This document shows positions 24,663 through 33,978 of a stretch of 64,000 nt of DNA, piece after piece. A model generated the notes under the pieces. It did not search any database, was not told where the DNA came from, and saw only the letters and a program-made list of their open reading frames with translations. This DNA is from Chloroflexota bacterium (GTDB lineage: Bacteria; Chloroflexota; Anaerolineae; Aggregatilineales; Phototrophicaceae), in assembly GCA_020161935.1 (NCBI GenBank), contig JAIUNI010000019.1:23857-87856 (forward strand), given 5' to 3'. Numbering within the stretch: the stretch's first letter is position 1; each line of letters starts with the position of its first letter. The translations under genes were made by a program, and so were the position numbers.

Positions 24663-26750
24663 TCATTTCCACGCTTCAAGACCACCAATCTCCTGCGCCC
24701 ATAAAATTTCGACCACCCGCGTGATGCCATTTTTGAGGTGGCGGCGGTAACTGCTGAAGGGGAGGTCGAGCAGTTCAGCCGCTTGTTCCTGCGTGGCGGC
24801 GGGTTGGAGATAAGTATGGTAAAGCGGGCGGTAAAACTTGGTTTCGCGGGTTGACTGCTGCAAGACTTCGGCGGCTTCGCGCAGGAGGGTGCGAAGGGCG
24901 GCAATGCGCTCGGATTCTTGCTGGCTGTTGCGGGTTTTCTCGGCGATCAATCGCGACCGCAGCAGGGGGTTATTGCGGAGCATGACCGGTCGTGTATAGT
25001 CGCGCAGAGCATCCTGCACGGCACTTTCAAAGTCCGGCTCGCTGAGGACGATCACCTGCTCGGCGGGTTTGGGCGGCGCGGCGTTGTTAACACCGGCAAC
25101 CTCACGCTCGCCCATATACTCCAACCACGCAATCGGCGGGCGAACGCGCCAGTCATGCCCATAAACGCCAAAGGTTTGACTGCCGACGGTAAAGTCCGCT
25201 TGCAGAATGCGCTGGAGATCAACGTAGGTGAAGGCGGGCATCCAGAAGTCGGCATCGGTACACGGCAAGAATGAATAGGCTAGGCCGGGGGCAAGATACT
25301 GCCGTACCATGTTGACGAAAATCACACTTTGAACAGGCGATACCTGCTGGTAATCGTCCTTCGACATCCAGAAGCGGAATAGGATGGCGTTTTCGTTCGC
25401 CCGCAGCGGTGCCTGCGCGTTTAGGAAGTTCATACAGGCGCGAACAGCCGGGTCAACCTCGGCATCGGTGGCTGTGGTTTGATGCAGCGCTAATGTCATG
25501 AAGAAGCCGAGCGGACGCAGCTTGGCATCGCGCAGGACGGTGACACTTTCCGGCTGGCGGGAAAACCAGTACGAAGCCAACCGTGCCGCCTCGTCACCTT
25601 CGAGCTGCGCGACCATCGTTTTCAGAATGCTGATGTCCTGCGCCTTCATGCTGTCCGAGATGATGTTGCCGCCTGTTTTCCACTCGAAGAAGGGCCGGAT
25701 GAAGGGGTTATCGCGGTGCAGGTAGATGTAGTCGAATAAGATGCGCTGCTGGAGTGCGCCGGTGGTTTGCTGCACCTGATTGAAGTAGTAATTACGGGCG
25801 CGGCTGTGCAGTTCGGCGTACCATTCGGGGTTGCGCCAGTGAACATCAGTCGCCAGCGCTTCCCGCGCGAGGTCGTGAGGGAAGATGCCTTCCGAGCCGC
25901 TCTCCATGAATGACAGGCCGTGCAGCCAGCCGAACATCGCGTTGGCTTCGTCGCCCAGCGCCAACATTTCCGAAAGGAGGGGTACGGTCATCAGTCGTAC
26001 CATCGAACAGGCTTCGAGGGCGGCGCGGTGGGCTGGCCCCGGCACTTTTTGGGCGAACTGTGCCAGTAAGGTTTGTACCACATCCGGCACACTTTCCGGC
26101 TGGAAGTGAATATCCGGGCGTTGGGTGAACACATCCGCGACCAACGACAGCGCCAGTGGATGACCGTGTGTGAAGCCTAACACTGCTTTATGCTGGTCTG
26201 GTGGAACCGAACGGCGCAGTAAATACTCCACACTGTCGTTGGCTGCGAGGTTGCGGAGTGAAAGGGTGTGCATCAGGCTTTGCCAGCCGGAGTCAGACCG
26301 CCATGCCGGACTCGGTGCGTGGCGACCGGCTAAGACCACGAGCGTGTTTTCCGGCAGGTGGGTTAAGAACTCTTCGCGTATCCAGTCGTCCAGCGGTTCG
26401 AGCGTTTCGTAAGTGTCGAACAGAAGAACGCAGCGGGGTAGGCTGGCAAGTGTATCCCGCACGGATTGCTCGCTAGACACACTCATCGCAAGCCGCAGCG
26501 CCGAGGTAAAGCTTTCTGAGGAAGGTTCGACGTTGCGGGTATCCACATAATAGGCCGTTATGTCGTGCTGTTCGCAGATCAAGCGGAATTCTTGGAGGAG
26601 CGTGGTTTTACCGACCCCACCGGGTCCCCAGATATAGAGTACGAAAAAGGGGAATTCAGGGCTTTCGAGCGCTGATTGAAACAGTGTTTTTTCCGCTGCT
26701 CTGCCCACAAACCGCGCATGACGCGCCGCACGGAGTCTTTCGCCTAGCAT
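24663..26750 (-). CDS. STAND/AAA-type ATPase with C-terminal helix-turn-helix
   Basis: 695 residues. The N-terminal NTPase has Walker A in GPGGVGKTTLLQEF near residue 45, a Walker B-like CVLLFDTYETLEP, and a sensor-like VVLAGRHAPSP. A helical region with GHPLALSLV motifs follows, then a long undefined sensor region. The last ~70 residues (TQEQAAELLDLPFSSYRRHLKNGITRV) look like a sigma-region-4/LuxR-like DNA-binding helix-turn-helix. It is probably a signal-integrating transcription regulator; the ligand is unknown. The SRPBCC gene follows closely and the response regulator lies upstream on the same strand. Confidence 0.85.
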   Translation of the reverse strand: MLGERLRAARHARFVGRAAEKTLFQSALESPEFPFFVLYIWGPGGVGKTTLLQEFRLICEQHDITAYYVDTRNVEPSSESFTSALRLAMSVSSEQSVRDTLASLPRCVLLFDTYETLEPLDDWIREEFLTHLPENTLVVLAGRHAPSPAWRSDSGWQSLMHTLSLRNLAANDSVEYLLRRSVPPDQHKAVLGFTHGHPLALSLVADVFTQRPDIHFQPESVPDVVQTLLAQFAQKVPGPAHRAALEACSMVRLMTVPLLSEMLALGDEANAMFGWLHGLSFMESGSEGIFPHDLAREALATDVHWRNPEWYAELHSRARNYYFNQVQQTTGALQQRILFDYIYLHRDNPFIRPFFEWKTGGNIISDSMKAQDISILKTMVAQLEGDEAARLASYWFSRQPESVTVLRDAKLRPLGFFMTLALHQTTATDAEVDPAVRACMNFLNAQAPLRANENAILFRFWMSKDDYQQVSPVQSVIFVNMVRQYLAPGLAYSFLPCTDADFWMPAFTYVDLQRILQADFTVGSQTFGVYGHDWRVRPPIAWLEYMGEREVAGVNNAAPPKPAEQVIVLSEPDFESAVQDALRDYTRPVMLRNNPLLRSRLIAEKTRNSQQESERIAALRTLLREAAEVLQQSTRETKFYRPLYHTYLQPAATQEQAAELLDLPFSSYRRHLKNGITRVVEILWAQEIGGLEAWK

Positions 26751-26912
26751 GATCGGTTGCCCTTACTGCATAGATCAGTCGAGAGAGAGGCTTCGATGGT
26801 CGATTGGGATGGGAATCATTATATTCACGCCTGTAATTTTCCGAAAGGGAACGGCGTAGTTCCAGCCGGATTTCGGAGGGACGCGACAATGAACCTGATA
26901 CGGGTGTTTCAG

Positions 26913-27335
26913 TTAGTAGGTTTCCCATACAGGATCGCCGCTGAGGATGCGCCGAAGCTGGCGTGGGAAGCGTGACCGGCTGATGGGTTTGCCGATGAAG
27001 CCATCAAAACCGGCGGCCATGCACTTCGGGATTTCGCTGTCGGCATCCTGCGCGGTGACTGCCACCACCAAGACCTTTCCTAAGCGCGGTTCATTGCGGA
27101 TTTTCTTGAGGATGTCGTAGCCGGTGGTTTTGGGCAAGTTGAGGTCGAGAAAGATGATATTCGGGCGGGGCTTCATGGCGAGCGCTAACTCAACCACGCC
27201 TTCGCCTGTCGCGTTCATATAGGCTTGCATACCGAGGTAACGCATCATGACCCCTATGATTGCCATACCGCCAATGTCATCTTCCACCGCTAATGCGCTA
27301 TATTTGGTAAAATCAATGTCCACAGTTCCAACCAT
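26913..27335 (-). CDS. Single-domain response regulator
   Basis: 140-residue CheY-like receiver. The acidic pocket is VEDD near residue 18, the phospho-acceptor Asp lies in IIFLDLNLP, the Thr in VAVTAQD and the Lys in GFIGKPI. There is no output domain, so it acts through protein contact. No kinase adjoins it. It could receive phosphate from the PAS/GAF kinase at the left edge, but nothing in the sequence shows this. Confidence 0.92.
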   Translation of the reverse strand: MVGTVDIDFTKYSALAVEDDIGGMAIIGVMMRYLGMQAYMNATGEGVVELALAMKPRPNIIFLDLNLPKTTGYDILKKIRNEPRLGKVLVVAVTAQDADSEIPKCMAAGFDGFIGKPISRSRFPRQLRRILSGDPVWETY

Positions 27336-27465
27336 GCTGAACCTTCATTGTAAGTTGTGGTGAACAGCGAACTGTCCAATTGAGGTGATTGTCGGGAGAC
27401 GTTACTCAGTATAACCAATACAGAATCATCACTGCAACAATTTCGTTAATATTCGAGGATATTCC

Positions 27466-28266
27466 TTGCATCCAACCAAAATCACCCTGTTTACCCTCGT
27501 TTTATTCTTGCTCGGCGGCTGCTTTTCCCGCTTTGAACTGCAACCGGTAGCCACATCCCAACCCGCGCCGACCGTGACTGTTAGCAGCGGCTGGCAAACG
27601 CTGGCTGCTGGCCTCGAACGCCGCAACTATGATCCCGACCCGCTGAACCCCGTCACGCGCATGGTCGCCTTGCGGATTGATCCCGTGTACTACACCTTTC
27701 GCGCACACTACCAACCGGGGCAGGCGTACAACACCAGCGAGTGGGCGCTGAACTTATCAACAGCCGTGGCGTTCGTGAATGCCAACTTCTTTGACCCCTC
27801 GGACATGGCGCTGGGGCTGGTGGTGGCGGATGGGACAGTGTTCGGGCAGTCGTACACGGATAGAGGCGGGACGTTCTTGGTGCAGAATGGGCAGCCACGG
27901 TTGCGGTCTAACCTGCGTGAGCCATATCAAGGTGAGGCTTTGGAGCAGGCGGTGCAGGCGTTCCCGATGCTGGTGCTGGATGGCGCGGCAGCTTTCCACA
28001 ACGAGATTCAGGACAGCAGTACCCGCCGCACAGTGATCGCGCAGGACAGCAGCGGGCGTATTATCCTGCTGGCAACGCCTCTCCTCGGGTTGACGCTGCG
28101 CGAACTGAGCGCTTACCTGCCGACGACCGATATGGACATCGTGACGGCATTCAACCTTGATGGTGGACGTTCGACGATGATGGGGCTGAAGGTTGGCGGC
28201 TCACCGGAAACGGTTGTGAGCGCGTTTGACGAGGTTCCGACGGTGCTGGCGGTGTATGCGAGGTAA
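27466..28266 (+). CDS. Phosphodiester glycosidase (NAGPA)-family lipoprotein
   Basis: 267-residue extracytoplasmic lipoprotein with a TTG start 7 bases after a GAGGA site. The N-terminus has a hydrophobic core and lipobox LGGC, giving a lipid-anchored Cys. The rest matches the phosphodiester glycosidase (NAGPA) family: VNANFFDPSDMALGLVVADG, RRTVIAQDSSG and FNLDGGRSTMM. The human relative removes GlcNAc from phosphodiesters; bacterial substrates are mainly unknown, perhaps cell-wall or exopolysaccharide links. The next gene starts 5 bases on. Confidence 0.88.
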   Translation: MHPTKITLFTLVLFLLGGCFSRFELQPVATSQPAPTVTVSSGWQTLAAGLERRNYDPDPLNPVTRMVALRIDPVYYTFRAHYQPGQAYNTSEWALNLSTAVAFVNANFFDPSDMALGLVVADGTVFGQSYTDRGGTFLVQNGQPRLRSNLREPYQGEALEQAVQAFPMLVLDGAAAFHNEIQDSSTRRTVIAQDSSGRIILLATPLLGLTLRELSAYLPTTDMDIVTAFNLDGGRSTMMGLKVGGSPETVVSAFDEVPTVLAVYAR

Positions 28267-28271
28267 ACCCA

Positions 28272-28829
28272 ATGACGCGCAAACGGCTGAAGTGGCTGAT
28301 TGGTATCTTTATCGTACTGGTTGTTACGCCCTGTGCTGGTTTATTTTGGTTGTTTAATGGGCGTGATATTCAGATTCAATTTTTGCTGCGGTTATATCCC
28401 GGTTTAGAAACCGTTGGCGAGGCTTATGGCTATTATGGGGCAAACGCGGGATTAAAAATCATCTATTACTGGACACCCGATTCTCTCAATCAGGTCGAGC
28501 GTTATTATACGGCGTTCACGTATCCGTTTATGGACGACCCGTATCAAAGTAATATGCGTTTAACCGTTTACAATGTGACGAATGAGGAACTCGTTTACTA
28601 CGATAGCGGCTACCGAAAATTTAACTACCCAATTGATAATTACTGTCACTACACCCAGCGCTATAAGTGTATCAATGTCCGACTCGTTGACTACAGCCAT
28701 AGCAGCATAACTGACCTGCCGATTCTAGTCTCGCCACCGTCATGGACGAATGTCAAAACGCCTGCGCCAATTACGCCCCGTGATAACGGAACCCTCGTCA
28801 TCTATAGCTACTTTGTAAGCGACTACTAG
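28272..28829 (+). CDS. Hypothetical single-pass membrane protein
   Basis: 185 residues, five bases after the NAGPA-like gene and almost certainly in its operon. One N-terminal membrane helix (about residues 9-28) precedes an extracytoplasmic domain rich in Tyr and Asn, with two Cys (NYCHYTQRYKCINV) that could form a disulfide. No family recognised. Base composition is more AT-rich than its neighbour. Likely a surface or periplasm-side accessory protein; the function is unknown. Confidence 0.7.
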   Translation: MTRKRLKWLIGIFIVLVVTPCAGLFWLFNGRDIQIQFLLRLYPGLETVGEAYGYYGANAGLKIIYYWTPDSLNQVERYYTAFTYPFMDDPYQSNMRLTVYNVTNEELVYYDSGYRKFNYPIDNYCHYTQRYKCINVRLVDYSHSSITDLPILVSPPSWTNVKTPAPITPRDNGTLVIYSYFVSDY

Positions 28830-28833
28830 CCAA

Positions 28834-28858
28834 CAAAAAGGGCGCAGCGTGTGCGCCC
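28834..28858 (-). terminator. Terminator of the SH3b/Pro-Thr protein gene
   Basis: On the minus strand a GGGCGCA/TGCGCCC stem with loop CACGC runs into TTTTTGTT. It lies just after the stop of the minus gene at 28871 and between convergent genes. Confidence 0.85.
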
Positions 28859-28870
28859 TGTGCGTAATTA

Positions 28871-29944
28871 TTAGTTGCCTGTTTGAGCCGTTGGTGGCCC
28901 CACGTATGTCGGCGGTGGTGGGTTGGTGGGCGGCACAGCCGTGGGCGGCGGTGGCGGTACGTCCGTTGGGGGTGGCGGAATGGTGGGCGGTGACGCACTG
29001 GTTGCCGATGGTTGCGGTGGGTTGGTGGGCGGCACAGCCGTGGGTGGTGGTGGGTTCGTGGGCGGGATATTCGTCGGCAGCGGCGGAGCCGTAGCGGTCG
29101 GCGGCTTGATCGTCGGCGGTACGTTGGTGGGCGGAATATTCGTCGGCGGGACGCTGGTTGGCTGCGGCGGATTGGTTGGCGATGCCCCAAGCGTACTCGT
29201 TGGCTGCGATACTGGCGTACTCGTTGGCTGCTGGTAAGTCGGCTGTGAGGCAGGCGTATTCGTCGGTGGGCGATTCGTCGGCTGCGTCGCAGGTGTGTTG
29301 GTCGGTGGACGAACGGTTGGCACGTTGGTCGGCGGGCGCTTGGTCGACGTGGGCTTCGGTGGCTGCGTCGCGGGCCGGTTGGTTGGCTGGCGTGTCGGTG
29401 CGTTGGCCGTTGCCGTATAGTCGACGGTTCGCACGGGTGTTTGGGTGTAAGTCGGTGTGCGGGTTGGGCGTGGTTTTGTGACGGTGGCAGTTGGCCCGCC
29501 GGGTGTCCATGTCGGTGTGGCCGTGCGACTAAAAAATTCAGTTAGATTGATGGTTGGGATTATTTCGAGGTCAGCGGCAATCGAAACGATCTGTTCGGAA
29601 ATCCATGCCTGCTCGGTGCCTTCAATTTGCACGAGATACCATATGGTGTCGCCATATTCCGCCACGCCCATGACCGTGAGGCGTGTATCGGCTAACACGA
29701 TCCCCATTATTTTTGATCCTATGCCCGGCGCATTACGCAGGTTGCCCTTCGGAACCTCCACGACCAGTTGAATAGGTGTGGGGCTGGGGGTGAAGGTGGG
29801 TGAGCGTGTACCTGCTAACTGCATGTTGGAAGCATCCGATACGCCCTGCGGTAGGATGAGCAGGATGAGTGCCCAAACCGCAAATGCACTGAGGCCGACA
29901 GCAAGTAATTTATATTTCGGCATGAAACCATCCAATAACTTCAT
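28871..29944 (-). CDS. Membrane-anchored SH3b protein with long Pro/Thr/Asn-rich tail
   Basis: 357 residues. One membrane helix (about 13-33) is followed by LPQGVSDASN, a short SH3b-like beta domain (VVEVPKGNLRNAPGIGSKIMG to EQAWISEQIV) and, from about residue 150, a low-complexity tail built of PTNxPP and PTxTPT units. The tail is probably extended, extracytoplasmic and perhaps glycosylated. A paralogue lies 160 bases upstream (30107-30877) with the same layout. The coding DNA is a degenerate minisatellite. A second ATG 21 bases in (29923) is an alternative start. Confidence 0.8.
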   Translation of the reverse strand: MKLLDGFMPKYKLLAVGLSAFAVWALILLILPQGVSDASNMQLAGTRSPTFTPSPTPIQLVVEVPKGNLRNAPGIGSKIMGIVLADTRLTVMGVAEYGDTIWYLVQIEGTEQAWISEQIVSIAADLEIIPTINLTEFFSRTATPTWTPGGPTATVTKPRPTRTPTYTQTPVRTVDYTATANAPTRQPTNRPATQPPKPTSTKRPPTNVPTVRPPTNTPATQPTNRPPTNTPASQPTYQQPTSTPVSQPTSTLGASPTNPPQPTSVPPTNIPPTNVPPTIKPPTATAPPLPTNIPPTNPPPPTAVPPTNPPQPSATSASPPTIPPPPTDVPPPPPTAVPPTNPPPPTYVGPPTAQTGN

Positions 29945-30032
29945 TTTGTTGATAACTCATTATCGGGCATATTTCTGGTTTATTGAAAAAAGAATCAGCC
30001 AGCGTAGAGCAATCGTCATGTTGGCATGGCGT

Positions 30033-30057
30033 GGGCTTGCCAGCGGTAAGCCCCTAC
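30033..30057 (-). repeat. GTAGGG-led palindrome
   Basis: On the minus strand: GTAG then GGGCTTACC-GCT-GGCAAGCCC (one G-T pair in a 9-bp stem). First of two such elements between the SH3b genes. Confidence 0.6.
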
Positions 30058-30075
30058 AGGCGTGGTAAATAGTGT

Positions 30076-30102
30076 GGGCGCATGATAATCATACGCCCCT
30101 AC
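30076..30102 (-). repeat. GTAGGG-led palindrome
   Basis: On the minus strand: GTAG then GGGCG-T-ATGAT-T-ATCAT-G-CGCCC, a 10-pair stem with one mismatch. Same orientation as the element 19 bases to the left, with a different core. Confidence 0.6.
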
Positions 30103-30106
30103 CAAT

Positions 30107-30877
30107 TTAGCTCGCTGTTGCCGTCGCCGTTGGTGTTCGGGTAGCAGGGCGGCTGGTCGGCGTGCGGGTGGGTGTTGGGGTACGCGGCTTCGGCGTGTTG
30201 GTGGCACGCGGCGTGGCGGTTGCCGGTTTCGCGGTTGCCGTTGGAGGTTTCGGTGTGGCCGACGGACGCGGTGTGCGAGTGGCGGTCAGTGTTGCAGTCG
30301 CGGTGTTGGTGGGCGTGTTTGTAGAGGTCGCGGTCGCCGTAAAGGTGGGCGTGTTGGTCGCGGTTGGGGTGTTCGTCGGCGTATGCGTAGAAGTGGGCGT
30401 GTTGGTTGGTGTATGCGTTGCCGTCGCCGTGGGTGTCGCGGTCGGGGTGCGGGTGGGTGTTGGGGTACGGGTGGGTGTGGCGGTCGGGGCGTAAAACTCG
30501 GTGAGATCAATCGTCGGCACGATCTGGTCGCTGCCGACGATATGCGCGATGGTGTCCGAAATCCACGCCTGTGTGCCATCCTCAAGCTCGACCAGATACC
30601 ATAGCTGTGTGTTATGGTAAGCCACGCCGTAGACGGGCAACTGTTGACCTAAGGTGACGAACCCGACCCGCTTGCTGTCAAACCCCGGTTCGTCGCGCAG
30701 GATGCCGGTTTGCACCTCGACCACCAGCAGCATAGGTGTGGGTGTCATCGTCGGGGCTTTCTGGTTTTGGTTCGATGCATCGGAAAGCCCTTGCGGTAAG
30801 ATCGTGAACGTCAATACGACACCCGCAAAAACCCCCAAGATCATGAGCAGCAATCTGTTTTTGGACATCACACCCAC
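30107..30877 (-). CDS. Membrane-anchored SH3b protein with Thr/Pro/Ala-rich tail (paralogue)
   Basis: 256 residues with a membrane helix at about 8-27, the shared LPQGLSDASN motif, an SH3b-like domain (VEVQTGILRDEPGFDSKRVG to TQAWISDTIA) and then a tail of PTxTPT/TATPT repeats from about residue 130. The same architecture as 28871-29944 shows a tandem duplication whose tails have diverged in composition. Such proteins are frequent in Anaerolineae; roles in cell envelope or surface binding are inferred only. The tail coding sequence is a CGGTGTT/GGTCGC-like minisatellite. Confidence 0.8.
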   Translation of the reverse strand: MGVMSKNRLLLMILGVFAGVVLTFTILPQGLSDASNQNQKAPTMTPTPMLLVVEVQTGILRDEPGFDSKRVGFVTLGQQLPVYGVAYHNTQLWYLVELEDGTQAWISDTIAHIVGSDQIVPTIDLTEFYAPTATPTRTPTPTRTPTATPTATATHTPTNTPTSTHTPTNTPTATNTPTFTATATSTNTPTNTATATLTATRTPRPSATPKPPTATAKPATATPRATNTPKPRTPTPTRTPTSRPATRTPTATATAS

Positions 30878-30917
30878 CCTTGCGACCGTCAGGAACCGGA
30901 TAAACTGTTTCTCTAAT

Positions 30918-31478
30918 TTACTGCCCGTTCACCCATACTGGCAAATGACCGAGGGCGATAATATCGGACCACGCGGCGCGGTCGCCTTCGGTGAAGATCG
31001 CAGCTTCAGCGACGACTTCGGCCCCCGCCTTGCCGAGAATGAGCCGCATCCCCTGTAAAGTGCTGCCGGTTGAGATGACATCATCAATCACAGCGACACG
31101 CTTGCCGGCGATCAGTTCGCGGTCTTTTTCGTCGAGGTACAGTGTTTGCGGTTCGCCGGTGGTGATGCTCAGGGTTTCGGATTGCAGTGCGTCACCCATA
31201 TACGGCTTGAGCGACTTCCGCAGCACGACATAGGGGCGGTTGCCCAATTTGGCGGAAACCGCGTGCGCCAGCGGGATGCTTTTCGCCTCGGCGGTCACAA
31301 GGATGTCGGGATTTTTCGCGGCAATCAACGGCGCGAGTTCGCGGCTGACGGCTTCGACAAATTCGGTGTCGCCGAGGATGTTCAAAATGGCGATTTGCAC
31401 CCCCGGCTTGATCTCGAACTTTCGCAGTTCGCGTTTGATCCCTGCCACCTGAACCGCGAACGTCTCGTATGCTGTCAT
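30918..31478 (-). CDS. Adenine/orotate-type phosphoribosyltransferase
   Basis: 186 residues, type I PRTase fold. The PRPP-binding motif is VAVIDDVISTGST, and the flexible loop and hood resemble adenine phosphoribosyltransferases (VTAEAKSIPLAHAVSAKLG, YVVLRKSLKPYMGDALQSETLSITTG). It would salvage a purine base with PRPP; adenine or xanthine is plausible and the exact base uncertain. Several bacterial homologues act as regulators instead. It lies between the SH3b gene and the VWA-FHA gene on the same strand. Confidence 0.85.
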   Translation of the reverse strand: MTAYETFAVQVAGIKRELRKFEIKPGVQIAILNILGDTEFVEAVSRELAPLIAAKNPDILVTAEAKSIPLAHAVSAKLGNRPYVVLRKSLKPYMGDALQSETLSITTGEPQTLYLDEKDRELIAGKRVAVIDDVISTGSTLQGMRLILGKAGAEVVAEAAIFTEGDRAAWSDIIALGHLPVWVNGQ

Positions 31479-31525
31479 ACTGGCTTTCCCCTAATGGCTC
31501 ATAACTGCGTTGATAAAAGTGTCAC

Positions 31526-33130
31526 TTAGTCGTGATCGTGGAAAATGATCTGCTCATAGCCGACGCGCACCACATCGCCCACGCTCAGGTAATGCGGCTC
31601 GCTGATGCGGACTTCGTTCACATAGGTGCCGTTGGTGCTGCCCAAGTCCTCCACGATCAGGCGGTCGTTTTCGCGGCGAACCTGTGCATGAAAGCGTGAG
31701 ACATTTTTTGCGTCCAGCACCAGTTCATTTTGCGGCGCACGCCCCATCCGCATGAGTTCGCCTTTCAGTGGCATCGTTTGCTCACGCCACGTAATCGCAA
31801 TCGGCGTAACCCCCGGTTTCTGCTCGGCGGTGGGCGTTTGCAGAATGCGTTCCACCTCCCGCGACCGCAGTGATAGCGTGCTTTCATGGCGGTCGGTCAT
31901 GGTGTAAATGGCCTGTGTCGCCATCATTTTACGGCTGCGGCTGTCGTAAAATTCCTCGCCACGCTGCATCTCGGTTGCCTGTTGCAGCAGGACTTCATGT
32001 TCATCCACCAATTCGCGGTGGATGATTTGCGAGTCTTCAATAGCGTTGGCGGCCAGCTTAAGGATCTGGGAAGCACGATTGTACTCGCCTTTATCCGCCG
32101 CCGCGACGGCATCCCGCCGCGCCCGTGCCGCTTGCAGCAGGAGGACGCTCCGGCGAACTTCGGGATTGCTCTCGACATCGGCATCCTGCGGGGCGACATT
32201 GACCACAATCGGCATATCGACAATCTGATGCTGGCTGCCTACATCGGTGATCTCGTCATATTCAAACCGCAGCCGCGCGATTTCGCACTCGCCGATGTCA
32301 TTGAGTGCCGGAATGGATAATTCGAGCAGCAGGGTTTTGACCTCGCTGCCGTACACATCGCCCAAGCTGAACGAGACGCGCTTGCCGTCGCTGTGCATGT
32401 TGTAGGCGTTAAGCTGGTTGATGGTGGAGATGTGGTCGGTCATTTCGACGCTGACGGTCAGGTTTTGCCCGACGACATTCAGCAGGTCGCGGAGTTCTTC
32501 TTTGAAGATAGTGGGGGTGACTTCAGGACTTTCGATGAAGTAGAACGCGCCGCCGCCCGCGTCCGCCATCGCGATGAGGAGGTCTTCGTTGAAGTCCGAA
32601 CCTAAGCCCATCGTGGTGGTGATGACCTTGCCCTGCCGCTTCTGCTTCGCCAGCGCGATCAACTGCTCGGCATGAGTGACACCGCGGTTGGCGAGGCCAT
32701 CGGTCATCAGGATAACACGGTTGATGTTGTCGTCGGTGACCGCTTCCTCGACCCACTTGCAGCCTTCCAGCCAGCCGCCGCTGAGGTTGGTCATGCCGCT
32801 GGCTTTGATGCCGTTCAAGCGCTGGTTGATCGCGTCTTTTTCGGTGACGGCGCTGGGTGGGATGAGCGTGGAAACCTGTTCGTTATACAGCACGACCGAA
32901 AGCGTGTCATTCCCTGTCAGGTGCTGCACCAAAAACTGCGCGGCTTGGCGAGTGTATTCCAGCTTGTTACCGGCCATCGACCCGCTGCGGTCAAGGACGA
33001 GGCTGATGTTCAGCGGTCGGCGCTTATGCGGATCAGAGGCCGAGTTGGATACCAACCGTGCCATTAAATACAGTTTTTGAGGACGCTCAACCGTCAAGAC
33101 ATCATAATCGAGCGCGAAATCCGCTTTCAT
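31526..33130 (-). CDS. VWA-FHA protein
   Basis: 534 residues. A von Willebrand factor A domain has a complete metal site: DRSGSMAGN, Thr in GMTNLSGG and Asp in LMTDGLANRG. A beta-rich and helical middle follows, then a C-terminal FHA domain (MGRAPQNELVLDAKNVSRFHAQ, DLGSTNGTYVN) that would bind phospho-threonine. No membrane segment. This layout suggests a scaffold that joins a metal-dependent protein contact to Ser/Thr-kinase signalling. No kinase is in the window; a second FHA protein lies at 41531. Confidence 0.9.
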   Translation of the reverse strand: MKADFALDYDVLTVERPQKLYLMARLVSNSASDPHKRRPLNISLVLDRSGSMAGNKLEYTRQAAQFLVQHLTGNDTLSVVLYNEQVSTLIPPSAVTEKDAINQRLNGIKASGMTNLSGGWLEGCKWVEEAVTDDNINRVILMTDGLANRGVTHAEQLIALAKQKRQGKVITTTMGLGSDFNEDLLIAMADAGGGAFYFIESPEVTPTIFKEELRDLLNVVGQNLTVSVEMTDHISTINQLNAYNMHSDGKRVSFSLGDVYGSEVKTLLLELSIPALNDIGECEIARLRFEYDEITDVGSQHQIVDMPIVVNVAPQDADVESNPEVRRSVLLLQAARARRDAVAAADKGEYNRASQILKLAANAIEDSQIIHRELVDEHEVLLQQATEMQRGEEFYDSRSRKMMATQAIYTMTDRHESTLSLRSREVERILQTPTAEQKPGVTPIAITWREQTMPLKGELMRMGRAPQNELVLDAKNVSRFHAQVRRENDRLIVEDLGSTNGTYVNEVRISEPHYLSVGDVVRVGYEQIIFHDHD

Positions 33131-33276
33131 GCCGAAAAAATCCCATCCATGTGCCAGAATATTACGTATTGTATTTTAATCTATTCCACCATTGTGTCTA
33201 CCGTCATCGGCGTTGTTCTGCTGATTTGGTTAGAAGCGGCTTTAGATTTTCCAACACGCATATCAGGCATGTTTTG

Positions 33277-33978
33277 TTAATGTGCCGGTACCACTCCGTT
33301 AACCAATGTACCGTCGACTAAGGTTAAAACACGGTCAGTTTGCTGGGCGATTGCCGGATCGTGCGTCACGATAACCACGGTCGTCCCGGCCTGTTGGCGA
33401 ATGTCGCGCAGCGTTTGCATGACCATAGCGCCGGACTCGCTGTCGAGGTTTCCCGTCGGCTCGTCAGCGAGGAGCAGGGGAGGATTGTTCGCGAGCGCAC
33501 GGGCGATTGCCACACGCTGCTGCTGACCGCCGGAAAGCTCCGAAGGGCGGTGGCGCAAACGGTCTTTCAATCCTAGTGTAGTCAAGAGTTCTTTAGCCCG
33601 CTTATCTGGGTTAAATTTCGGTTTGTGCGCGAATTGAATGGGCAGTGCGACATTCTCCAGCGCCGTCAAGGTTGGGATGAGGTTAAAAAATTGGAATATA
33701 AATCCGATCTTTTCGTTACGGATTTCGGTGAGGTTGTCTTCGCTCATCCGGCTAATGTCCACACCGTCGATCTCAATCGTGCCGCGTGTAGGCGTATCCA
33801 AACCGCCGATGAGGCCGAGCAGCGTACTTTTACCGCTGCCGGATGGCCCGATGATGCCCACCATTTCACCAGCGTAAATTTCCATATCCACGCCCCGCAG
33901 CGCATGGACGGTATATTTGCCGAGGGGTAATTCTTTGACGACACCTTGCGTACGGATAACCGCGTGTTGTACGGACAT
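33277..33978 (-). CDS. ABC transporter ATPase, LolD/MacB type
   Basis: ATPase of the MacB/LolD/FtsE group, 233 residues from ATG 33978 (MSVQHAVIR), which has an AGGAG site just upstream; the open frame begins 48 bases earlier. Walker A GPSGSGKST, Q-loop FQFFNLIPTLTALENV, signature LSGGQQQR, Walker B LLLADEPTGNLD and the switch His in VTHDP are intact. These ATPases drive FtsX-type permeases that move lipoproteins or peptides, but no permease is adjacent, so its partner must be elsewhere. Confidence 0.9.
   Translation of the reverse strand: MSVQHAVIRTQGVVKELPLGKYTVHALRGVDMEIYAGEMVGIIGPSGSGKSTLLGLIGGLDTPTRGTIEIDGVDISRMSEDNLTEIRNEKIGFIFQFFNLIPTLTALENVALPIQFAHKPKFNPDKRAKELLTTLGLKDRLRHRPSELSGGQQQRVAIARALANNPPLLLADEPTGNLDSESGAMVMQTLRDIRQQAGTTVVIVTHDPAIAQQTDRVLTLVDGTLVNGVVPAH

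Noticed and set aside
28900..29400. CRISPR or stand-alone satellite DNA
   Set aside because: The repeats are codons of the Pro/Thr tail in an intact frame with a membrane anchor and SH3b domain.
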